The position numbers were made by a program, and so were the translations under genes. 64,000 nucleotides of DNA from Micromussa lordhowensis. Taxonomy: Eukaryota; Cnidaria; Anthozoa; Scleractinia; Lobophylliidae. The notes beneath the pieces are model-generated. The model made no database searches, was not told the DNA's origin, and worked only from the letters and a program-made list of their open reading frames with translations. Shown in pieces: positions 41,701-52,200 of the stretch (position 1 is the stretch's first letter; each line of letters begins with the position of its first letter). The DNA lies in assembly GCA_964020085.1 (NCBI GenBank), contig OZ026601.1, forward strand, positions 4,572,335 to 4,636,334. The letters are read 5' to 3'.

Positions 41701-44700
41701 TGTCATAACTCGGCTCTACGGACACTTACGGAGCCGCAGTTTGCATTAAAATGCTCTGCTATGTTTGCACTTCAAGCGCATACTAATTAGGAGATGATGC
41801 AATTTGCGCCAGGGTGTTTTTAAAGCCCCTATAGTCGGCCTACTTTTTTGAGCATTTTCCCTTGGTCCCCCCTTGGCAAAATCTCAGAAAATGGCCGATT
41901 TAGGTGTCTTTGCCAAACTTGTCATAACTCGGCTCTACGGACACTTACGGAGCCGCAGTTTGCATCAAAATGCTCTGCTATGTTTGCACTTCAAGTGCAT
42001 ACTAAGTAGGAGATGATGCAATTTGCGCCAGGGTGTTTTTGAAGCCCCTATAGTCGGCCTACTTTTTTGAGTATTTTCCCTTGGTCCCCCCTTGGCAAAA
42101 TCTCAGAAAATGGCCGATTTAGGTGTCTTTGCCAAATTTGTCATAACTCGGCTCTACGGACACTTACGGAGCCGCAGTTTGCATCAAAATGCTCTGCTAT
42201 GTTTGCACTTTAAGTGCATACTAATTAGGAGATGATGCAATTTGCGCAAGGGTGTTTTTGAAGCCCCTATAGTCGGCCTACTTTTTTGAGCATTTTCCCT
42301 TGGTCCCCCCTTGGCAAAATCTCAGAAAATGGCCGATTTATGTGTCTTTGCCAAATTTGTCATAACTCGGCTCTACGGACACATTGCATCAAAATGCTCT
42401 GCTATGTTTGCACTTCAAGTGCATACTAATTAGGAGATGATGCAATTTGCGCCAGGGTGTTTTTGAAGCCCCTATAGTCGGCCTACTTTTTTGAGCATTT
42501 TCCCTTGGTCCCCCCTTGGCAAAATCTCAGAAAATGGCCGATTTAGGTGTCTTTGCCAAATTTGTCATAACTCGGCTCTACGGACACTTACGGAGCCGCA
42601 GTTTGCATCAAAATGCTCTGCTATGTTTGCACTTCAAGTGCATACTAATTAGGAGATGATGCAATTTGCGCCAGGGTGTTTTTGAAGCCCCTATAGTCGG
42701 CCTACTTTTTTGAGCATTTTCCCTTGGTCTCCCCTTGGCAAAATCTCAGAAAATGGCCGATTTAGGTGTCTTTGCCAAATTTGTCATAACTCGGCTCTAC
42801 GGACACTTACGGAGCCGCAGTTTGCATCAAAATGCTCTGCTATGTTTGCACTTCAAGAGCATACTAATTAGGAGATGATGCAATTTGCGCCAGGGTGTTT
42901 TTGAAGCCCCTATAGTCGGCCTACTTTTTTGAGCATTTTCCCCTGGTCCCCCCTTGGCAAAATCTCAGAAAATGGCCGATTTAGGTGTCTTTGCCAAATT
43001 TGTCATAACTCGGCTCTACGGACACTTACGGAGCCGCAGTTTGCATCAAAATGCTCTGCTATGTTTGCACTTCAAGTGCATACTAATTAGGAGATGATGC
43101 AATTTGCGCCAGGGTGTTTTTGAAGCCCCTATAGTCGGCCTACTTTTTTGAGCATTTTCCCTTGGTCCCCCCTTGGCAAAATCTCAGAAAATGGCCGATT
43201 TAGGTGTCTTTGCCAAACTTGTCATAACTCGGCTCTACGGACACTTACGGAGCCGCAGTTTGCATCAAAATGCTCTGCTATGTTTGCACTTCAAGTGCAT
43301 ACTAATTAGGAGATGATGCAATTTGCGCCAGGGTGTTTTTGAAGCCCCTATAGTCGGCCTACTTTTTTCAGCATTTTCCCTTGGTCCCCCCTTGGCAAAA
43401 TCTCAGAAAATGGCCGATTTAGGTGTCTTTGCCAAATTTGTCATAACTCGGCTCTACGGACACTTACGGAGCCGCAGTTTGCATCAAAATGCTCTGCTAT
43501 GTTTGCACTTCAAGTGCATACTAATTAGGAGATGATGCAATTTGCGCCAGGGTGTTTTTGAAGCCCCTATAGTCGGCCTACTTTTTTGAGCATTTTCCCT
43601 TGGTCCCCCCTTGGCAAAATCTCAGAAAATGGCCGATTTAGGTGTCTTTGCCAAATTTGTCATAACTCGGCTCTACGGACACTTACGGAGCCGCAGTTTG
43701 CATCAAAATGCTCTGCTATGTTTGCACTTCAAGTGCATACTAATTAGGAGATGATGCAATTTGCGCCAGGGTGTTTTTGAAGTCCCTGTAGTCGGCCTAC
43801 TTTTTTGAGCATTTTCCCTTGGTCCCCCCTTGGCAAAATCTCAGAAAATGGCCGATTTAGGTGTCTTTGCCAAATTTGTCATAACTCGGCTCTACGGACA
43901 CTTACGGAGCCGCAGTTTGCATTAAAATGCTCTGCTTTGTTTGCACTTCAAGCGCATACTAATTAGGAGATGATGCAATTTGCGCCAGGGTGTTTTTAAA
44001 GCCCCTATAGTCGGCCTACTTTTTTGAGCATTTTCCCTTGGTCCCCCCTTGGCAAAATCTCAGAAAATGGCCGATTTAGGTGTCTTTGCCAAACTTGTCA
44101 TAACTCGGCTCTACGGACACTTACGGAGCCGCAGTTTGCATCAAAATGCTCTGCTATGTTTGCACTTCAAGTGCATACTAATTAGGAGATGATGCAATTT
44201 GCGCCAGGGTGTTTTTGAAGCCCCTATAGTCGGCCTACTTTTTTGAGCATTTTCCCTTGGTCCCCCCTTGGCAAAATCTCAGAAAATGGCCGATTTAGGT
44301 GTCTTTGCCAAATTTGTCATAACTCGGCTCTACGGACACTTACGGAGCCGCAGTTTGCATCAAAATGCTCTGCTATGTTTGCACTTCAAGTGCATACTAA
44401 TTAGGAGATGATGCAATTTGCGCCAGGGTGTTTTTGAAGCCCCTATAGTCGGCCTACTTTTTTGAGCATTTTCCCTTGGTCCCCCCTTGGCAAAATCTCA
44501 GAAAATGGCCGATTTAGGTGTCTTTGCCAAATTTGTCATAACTCGGCTCTACGGACACTTACGGAGCCGCAGTTTGCATCAAAATGCTCTGCTATGTTTG
44601 CACTTCAAGTGCATACTAATTAGGAGATGATGCAATTTGCGCCAGGGTGTTTTTGAAGCCCCTATAGTCGGCCTACTTTTTTGAGCATTTTCCCCTGGTC

Positions 44701-47700
44701 CCCCCTTGGCAAAATCTCAGAAAATGGCCGATTTAGGTGTCTTTGCCAAATTTGTCATAACTCGGCTCTACGGACACTTACGGAGCCGCAGTTTGCATCA
44801 AAATGCTCTGCTATGTTTGCACTTCAAGTGCATACTAATTAGGAGATGATGCAATTTGCGCCAGGGTGTTTTTGAAGCCCCTATAGTCGGCCTACTTTTT
44901 TGAGCATTTTCCCTTGGTCCCCCCTTGGCAAAATCTCAGAAAATGGCCGATTTAGGTGTCTTTGCCAAATTTGTCATAACTCGGCTCTACGGACACTTAC
45001 GGAGCCGCAGTTTGCATTAAAATGCTCTGCTATGTTTGCACTTCAAGTGCATACTAATTAGGAGATGATGCAATTTGCGCCAGGGTGTTTTTAAAGCCCC
45101 TATAGTCGGCCTACTTTTTTGAGCATTTTCCTTTGGTCCCCCCTTGGCAAAATCTCAGAAAATGGCCGATTTAGGTGTCTTTGCCAAATTTGTCATAACT
45201 CGGCTCTACGGACACTTACGGAGCCGCAGTTTGCATCAAAATGCTCTGCTATGTTTGCACTTTAAGTGCATACTAATTAGGAGATGATGCAATTTGCGCC
45301 AGGGTGTTTTTGAAGCCCCTATAGTCGGCCTACTTTTTTCAGCATTTTCCCTTGGTCCCCCCTTGGCAAAATCTCAGAAAATGGCCGATTTAGGTGTCTT
45401 TGCCAAATTTGTCATAACTCGGCTCTACGGACACTTACGGAGCCGCAGTTTGCATCAAAATGCTCTGCTATGTTTGCACTTCAAGTGCATACTAATTAGG
45501 AGATGATGCAATTTGCGCCAGGGTGTTTTTGAAGCCCCTATAGTCGGCCTACCTTTTTGAGCATTTTCCCTTGGTCCCCCCTTGGCAAAATCTCAGAAAA
45601 TGGCCGATTTAGGTGTCTTTGCCAAATTTGTCATAACTCGGCTCTACGGACACTTACGGAGCCGCAGTTTGCATCAAAATGCTCTGCTATGTTTGCACTT
45701 CAAGTGCATACTAATTAGGAGATGATGCAATTTGCGCCAGGGTGTTTTTGAAGCCCCTATAGTCGGCCTACTTTTTTGAGCATTTTCCCCTGGTCCCCCC
45801 TTGGCAAAATCTCAGAAAATGGCCGATTTAGGTGTCTTTGCCAAATTTGTCATAACTCGGCTCTACGGACACTTACGGAGCCGCAGTTTGCATCAAAATG
45901 CTCTGCTATGTTTGCACTTCAAGTGCATACTAATTAGGAGATGATGCAATTTGCGCCAGGGTGTTTTTGAAGCCCCTATAGTCGGCCTACTTTTTTGAGC
46001 ATTTTCCCTTGGTCCCCCCTTGGCAAAATCTCAGAAAATGGCCGATTTAGGTGTCTTTGCCAAATTTGTCATAACTCGGCTCTACGGACACTTACGGAGC
46101 CGCAGTTTGCATTAAAATGCTCTGCTATGTTTGCACTTCAAGCGCATACTAATTAGGAGATGATGCAATTTGCGCCAGGGTGTTTTTAAAGCCCCTATAA
46201 TCGGCCTACTTTTTTGAGCATTTTCCCTTGGTCCCCCCTTGGCAAAATCTCAGAAAATGGCCGATTTAGGTGTCTTTGCCAAACTTGTCATAACTCGGCT
46301 CTACGGACACTTACGGAGCCGCAGTTTGCATCAAAATGCTTTGCTATGTTTGCACTTCAAGTGCATACTAATTAGGAGATGATGCAATTTGCGCCAGGGT
46401 GTTTTTGAAGCCCCTATAGTCGGCCTACTTTTTTGAGCATTTTCCCTTGGTCCCCCCTTGGCAAAATCTCAGAAAATGGCCGATTTAGGTGTCTTTGCCA
46501 AATTTGTCATAACTCGGCTCTACGGACACTTACGGAGCCGCAGTTTGCATCAAAATGCTCTGCTATGTTTGCACTTCAAGTGCATACTAATTAGGAGATG
46601 ATGCAATTTGCGCCAGGGTGTTTTTGAAGCCCCTATAGTCGGCCTACTTTTTTGAGCATTTTCCCTTGGTCCCCCCTTGGCAAAATCTCAGAAAATGGCC
46701 GATTTAGGTGTCTTTGCCAAATTTGTCATAACTCGGCTCTACGGACACTTACGGAGCCGCAGTTTGCATCAAAATGCTCTGCTATGTTTGCACTTCAAGT
46801 GCATACTAATTAGGAGATGATGCAATTTGCGCCAGGGTGTTTTTGAAGCCCCTATAGTCGGCCTACTTTTTTCAGCATTTTCCCTTGGTCCCCCCTTGGC
46901 AAAATCTCAGAAAATGACCGATTTAGGTGTCTTTGCCAAATTTGTCATAACTCGGCTCTACGGACACTTACGGAGCCGCAGTTTGCATCAAAATGCTCTG
47001 CTATGTTTGCACTTCAAGTGCATACTAATTAGGAGATGATGCAATTTGCGCCAGGGTGTTTTTGAAGCCCCTATAGTCGGCCTACTTTTTTGAGCATTTT
47101 CCCTTGGTCCCCCCTTGGCAAAATCTCAGAAAATGGCCGATTTAGGTGTCTTTGCCAAATTTGTCATAACTCGGCTCTACGGACACTTACGGAGCCGCAG
47201 TTTGCATCAAAATGCTCTGCTATGTTTGCACTTCAAGTGCATACTAATTAGGAGATGATGCAATTTGCGCCAGGGTGTTTTTGAAGCCCCTATAGTCGGC
47301 CTACTTTTTTGAGCATTTTCCCTTGGTCCCCCCTTGGCAAAATCTCAGAAAATGGCCGATTTAGGTGTCTTTGCCAAATTTGTCATAACTCGGCTCTACG
47401 GACACTTACGGAGCCGCAGTTTGCATCAAAATGCTCTGCTATGTTTGCACTTCAAGTGCATACTAATTAGGAGATGATGCAATTTGCGCCAGGGTGTTTT
47501 TGAAGCCCCTATAGTCGGCCTACTTTTTTGAGCATTTTCCCTTGGTCCCCCCTTGGCAAAATCTCAGAAAATGGCCGATTTAGGTGTCTTTGCCAAATTT
47601 GTCATAACTCGGCTCTACGGACACTTACGGAGCCGCAGTTTGCATCAAAATGCTCTGCTATGTTTGCACTTCAAGTGCATACTAATTAGGAGATGATGCA

Positions 47701-47807
47701 ATTTGCGCCAGGGTGTTTTTGAAGCCCCTATAGTCGGCCTACTTTTTTGAGCATTTTTCCTTGGTCCCCCCTTGGCAAAATCTCAGAAAATGGCCGATTT
47801 AGGTGTC

Positions 47808-48050
47808 AGTAGTGTAGGAAATGGGGGAACTAGGACATTTCTGGATTTTACGCATCTCAGCGTAGTTAGTGTAAAAATCTGAGTCTAAAATATATGATAT
47901 AATACACTAAAACAGCGTAGTTATGCGTAGGTAGTGTAAGTAGCGTAGATATCGTAAAAATTAGACATACTATTTTACGCACAAAAATGCCTAAAATGCG
48001 TAGGTTAGTGTAGGATATAGTAAAATTTAGATTGTTCTCACGATGCGTAA
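47808..48050. repeat. Element terminal region with GCGTAG/AGTGTA iterons (probable TIR)
   Basis: No gene is seen here. The hexamer GCGTAG occurs at 47860, 47915, 47925, 47943 and 47998, and AGTGTA at 47811, 47868, 47933 and 48007. Three times they are paired as GCGTAG-TT/GT/GTT-AGTGTA (47860-47873, 47925-47938, 47998-48012). Polinton ends carry long terminal inverted repeats used by the integrase and by protein-primed replication; these iterons are candidate binding sites. The partner repeat at the right end is not in the window, so TIR status is inferred from position and from the AGT start. Confidence 0.65.
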
Positions 48051-48054
48051 TTTT

Positions 48055-49044
48055 TTAAGACTTGATAAATTTCCAACCAGCGTTCTCACCACCTAGATGT
48101 TCACAGATTTTTTTCCAAATTTTATCATGTTCATAGAGTTTTAAACGATCTTTATACAATTTTAGCTTTGGTAAAAATTCATTATATCCAAGTATTTGAC
48201 AAAATTTATAAATGATATATGAATAGGAAAAGAAATTTCTTCTATTTTTACCTTTAAATAATTCAAATGGCTCCTGAATTTGTAAAAACCTCATTTTCAT
48301 TTTTTCTTCCATTATAGAAGTCATTTGTAATGGAGGTATTTTTGTTATTCTATACAATATTTGGGTGGTATGATTATAATAATTTAATTTACGATGTTTT
48401 TTAAGATGTCTTTTGATATCTGATTCAGTTAACTTTTCCAAAGAATTTTCCATCCTTTCACGAATGATTTCTTTGAAAATATTATTAATAACATCTTCTG
48501 AGACTTTAAAACTTTCTTTGCCTTGGATATTGGCTAAACAGTCACAAAAATGATTATATCTTTTGTAATCATTTTCTGCGGTTTTTATAGATGATTTTTC
48601 TGGATTTGTTGAGACATTTATGCTTATTCCACAACTTAGACAAGTACTTATCCCTTCATCGACGTTCAATACTCGAAATTTTTCACATGTATAACAATAG
48701 TTATCTTCATTTATATTATTTTCACTGTATTGTAGTTCATCAGGGAAGATATTATATTTATACCTTTTATAATAAGAATTATCAACAACAAAATGTTTTG
48801 CTCTATTTTCTGTATGTAAAAAAAGTAAAATAGCATTCTTTAATAAATAACTAGTACGAAGATTTTTGATATCATTTATTTCATTTTCTAACCTTATTTG
48901 TTCAATTTGATCAATTCTAGAATAATCTTTTTTGATGGATAAATTTAGAATTTTTTTTTTTAAATCTGGTATTTTTTTTTCTTTGAGAACAATTTCTGAA
49001 ATTTTTTTACGATGTAGATTGCCAATGGTCTCTTTGTTCATCAT
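48055..49044 (-). CDS. VLTF3-like (poxvirus A2-type) late transcription factor
   Basis: A 329-aa protein. A lysine-rich helical N-terminus is followed by a zinc ribbon (C117-x2-C120 and C135-x2-C138-G) and then YKRYNHF (160-166) with a following IQGKE, the signature block of the VLTF3 family of poxviruses and other large DNA viruses. The C-terminal part (RRNFFSYSYIIYKFCQILG, later KIWKKICEHL) matches the family's conserved end. VLTF3 proteins activate late, mainly virion, genes; the same role here is inferred. It is the gene nearest the element terminus and starts 5 bp after the stop of the 61-aa gene. Two ATGs in tandem (49044, 49041) could start it. The frame is intact. The family call rests on recalled motifs, not an alignment. 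Confidence 0.7.
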   Translation of the reverse strand: MMNKETIGNLHRKKISEIVLKEKKIPDLKKKILNLSIKKDYSRIDQIEQIRLENEINDIKNLRTSYLLKNAILLFLHTENRAKHFVVDNSYYKRYKYNIFPDELQYSENNINEDNYCYTCEKFRVLNVDEGISTCLSCGISINVSTNPEKSSIKTAENDYKRYNHFCDCLANIQGKESFKVSEDVINNIFKEIIRERMENSLEKLTESDIKRHLKKHRKLNYYNHTTQILYRITKIPPLQMTSIMEEKMKMRFLQIQEPFELFKGKNRRNFFSYSYIIYKFCQILGYNEFLPKLKLYKDRLKLYEHDKIWKKICEHLGGENAGWKFIKS

Positions 49045-49049
49045 AATAA

Positions 49050-49235
49050 TTAATATACTTTATTCTTTAAAGTAGAGTAATCTTCACTCTCACTGCTCGT
49101 TGATTCCTCACTGCTCGTTGATTCCTCACTGCTCGTCGATTCCTCATCTGAATCAGGATTATAATCACTGTCACTACTATCAGTATCATGAAGTGGGTCT
49201 TCAGTTAAAAATTTTTTAAAATTAGGGACAGGCAT
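49050..49235 (-). CDS. Small acidic Ser/Glu repeat protein, unknown function
   Basis: A 61-aa protein with a short basic/hydrophobic head (MPVPNFKKFL) and then an acidic tail containing three tandem EESTSS hexapeptides, encoded by an 18-bp DNA minisatellite at about 49088-49141. It fits tightly between the polymerase stop (49241) and the VLTF3-like start (49044), with 5 bp on each side. Its ATG is preceded by the TATATAT motif seen at the other starts, which supports a real gene. It is rich in possible casein-kinase-type sites and may be a transcription or DNA-mimic cofactor, but no family is recognised. Confidence 0.6.
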   Translation of the reverse strand: MPVPNFKKFLTEDPLHDTDSSDSDYNPDSDEESTSSEESTSSEESTSSESEDYSTLKNKVY

Positions 49236-49240
49236 ATATA

Positions 49241-52200
49241 TTATGAAATATTAAAATTTCCATATGCATAACTACTGATACCATCATCTAAAATATATCT
49301 TTTATCATCAAAAGGTGATAATGATACTTTATTAATTTGGTAACTAGATATCTGATGATACTCTGACCGGATAGTTCGCATCTTATGCCTCATAGTATTA
49401 CATTTTTGTAAGGTATCACGATAATCAGAGAGAGATAATTCACTCTTAATGACATTCTTCTTGACACCTTTAGCAGTCTTGTTTTCCTTGTTTTCTGTCT
49501 TGTAACTATACATTTTACTTTTTAGACCAACAAATTCAGTGATTGGATCACCAGCTGCTTCATCTTTGAATTTACCAATTACTTTTTTATTTTCTGCAAA
49601 AAAGAACTCTGACGATTTGGGATAATCACTATTGTCAAACCTTTCTTTATCTTTATATAAATCACTATAAAGATCTTCTGCTTTTATATGGTAAAATAAA
49701 GAATCAGTATCAGTAAAAAGTAACTTTGCTTCTGGGTATTTTTTTCTGATATAGTTGTAATGGAAGTCATACATTAATGTTTTACTTAGATCTAGAATAG
49801 AGAATCCAACATAAGAGGGTTTATCTAAGACTAGTCTAGCCTTTTTCATTTGTACCCCAACTAAATTTTCATCAAATATTTTACTAGAAACATACATTGG
49901 TTGCCTTGTCAATTTCAATAAATGATCCGGATCAGTTTCTAATTTGATATTAGATCTTTTTCTTAGGTTTTCCATGGTTTTGCCAAAAACTGAATTATTC
50001 ATTAGTTTAAAGAAGTCTTTTTCAAAACTATTCTTAGCATTTGTTCTTTTTTTTGTGTTAAAATCAATATAAGGTTTCATCCAAGGTTTCTGAGTAAATT
50101 CTAAGACTCTGTGAACCTTTTTCAACTTCATACCAAGAGATAAATAAAGCTGTAAATTTTTGTAATGTAATACATACTTTTCTTTATTCTTTAGATTAGG
50201 AACCAACTTGTGAACTCTACCACTGCTAATATTTTCTTTTTCTTTTAAATCTTTGCAATACTTTGATAACATATTATCAGTGATTAAAATCTTTTCTGGT
50301 GCTAATGGATAATCATTATGCAAATCGTGTAGCTCTTCTGGATATTCTAAATCTACTTCTAAAATGGCACCTTTTTTTGTATTATTTTTGTAATTTTCTA
50401 AGATGAAATCTTCAGAGGGAATCCATCGGAAATCTCCAGTTGGAAGTGACTGTGACATAGCCCATCCATAAAGATTATTTGCATCCAAATACATTAAATA
50501 ACTACTTTCCAACTCTGGATTGTAACCCTTCATATACTTGTTGTTTGCTACAGCATGTCTGTGTGTAATAGTACTAATACCACCTCTCATACCCTTTTCA
50601 ATGAATAGTTGTTGATCTATATCTGAAATTAAATCCAGATTTACATTAGTCATTTTCAGTAATGCATCCCAAGATAACCCAGGCGCTGAATAATAATGAC
50701 AAGGATCTAGCCCATAGTCCTTCAAACATATAGTTCTGAAATTTTCAAATACATCCGCTAAGAGTAGAACATCAGTCCGCAAATATAGGTCATGATACTC
50801 TCCCATGTCTCTGATTTGGAAAGTACTCCAGACCTCCTTTGCGTGTGAGTAGTCACTCTCTGAAATATTTGTATCATTCAAAATACTATAAAAATCTTCT
50901 CTTGCTGGTAAAGACTTCTCACTGAATCGCTGGAATGAGTCCATGTAATCATAAGGGTAAACACCTTTTCGCTTTATTAATCTAAATTGATCATCATTTG
51001 GAAAAGCTTTCTTTGAATAAAAGAATGCATTATCACTTAAATTACTGCTTAGTCGATCTAAACTCTGACTCATAAATGAAAAACTGTCAATGAAAGTCAA
51101 ATAATTACCTAGTCTAAAGCCAATATATTTCTCAAAATTACTTGCTATAACATCAACATTAATATTAAAATCTTGTCTTATTAAATGACCAATATTTTGC
51201 ATGATAAAATGGCAGTCATAACCTTTAAGATTATGAAATATTACTGGAATTTTTAAATTTTCTGCACTAATAGACCATTTAAGATTACAATTACTATGAG
51301 CAGCACCACGATATTTACCTGTAATATGGCAGTGATCTCTAACTTTTTGTTTTGAAGGTTTATCTTTATCTTTTTCTTCATTAAATTTTCTCTCACAAAT
51401 ATGACATATAGTAGAATTTTGGAAATGTGTTTCATTTTTATCAGTCATAACTAATGGTTTCTGGAAATGTTCTATAACTATTTTTATACAATCTTTTACT
51501 TCACTCAACATTTTCATGATAAATTTTTCGATACAATCTTCTCCACGGTATATTTCTACTGGTTTGGAATAACTATTATCATATCTACAGACTAATTTAT
51601 ATCCGTAACTACAAGCCTTATGACTTTGATAAGTACTAGTGTAAGATTTATCATCACTAGGTAGGCAACCGTCTATTTTTTCTGTGATTGATTCAAAATC
51701 AGCGTAAATTACGAAAGGTGCAGGTAACATTTTTTTGTGATTTTTAAAATAAATTTTTGATCCTGCCTCGGGCATCTTTATCGCTTGAGCTCCATTAAGG
51801 AGCAGGCAATCTTGCTTGTGATCTTCTAGGACACTAGCAGAACTACAACAATGTAGACAACGCAAACAAAAATATTTCTTTTCTTTGTGATCATTGAATG
51901 AAAACATAAATCGATCGAAATCCTTGATGAGCACATAGTGGCTCTTGTCTCCTTCTTCAATCCATAGTAATTCCAAGTGGTCTGTAAAATTAGTTTCTGA
52001 TATTCTGATAGGATAAGCTTCTCCATCATAACCAAATACACAGATATTAATCTTATTTTGCTTTTCAATCTTATAAATATCTTTTACAGTGACTGGAAAA
52101 GTGATACCAGTGTAATCTAACCGTTTGACAGATTCTCGATCTGCCTTGGTTATTCTTTCCGGATGAACTATAAGTGGATTTAAATGCCTATTATGACACC

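Larger units (their letters stand above)
1..47807 (+). repeat. 219-bp satellite array (about 218 tandem monomers)
   Basis: A 219-bp unit starting GCGCCAGGGTG and ending GATGATGCAATTT repeats head to tail without interruption or inversion from the first base to 47807, where the final copy stops at monomer position 103. Copies differ by a few substitutions and rare indels: an 8-T instead of 7-T run, a 14-bp deletion and a few single-base changes. Variants recur in fixed orders, giving higher-order units. Each consensus monomer contains a 13-bp dyad (GCACTT-C-AAGTGC) near position 181. Such long homogeneous arrays are typical of centromeric or heterochromatic satellites; that location is inference. 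No gene, other mobile element or RNA gene was seen inside it. The array runs off the left edge, so its full length is unknown. Confidence 0.98.

Noticed and set aside
875..47039. Many 60-70 codon open frames in the satellite (starting MRQGVFEAP, MAKSQKMAD or MSIFPWSP)
   Set aside because: They are the same monomer read in different frames, opened or closed by single-base variants and indels. They have no codon bias, promoter or family.
1..47807. A CRISPR-like or gene-family tandem array
   Set aside because: The whole 219-bp unit repeats with no unique spacers and no associated genes, so it is a plain satellite.
48591..48833. Plus-strand 80-codon frame opposite the VLTF3-like gene
   Set aside because: It is wholly antisense to a gene with conserved motifs and has no family features.
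51253..52068. Minus-strand 60- and 80-codon frames inside polB
   Set aside because: They are shifted-frame shadows of the polymerase.
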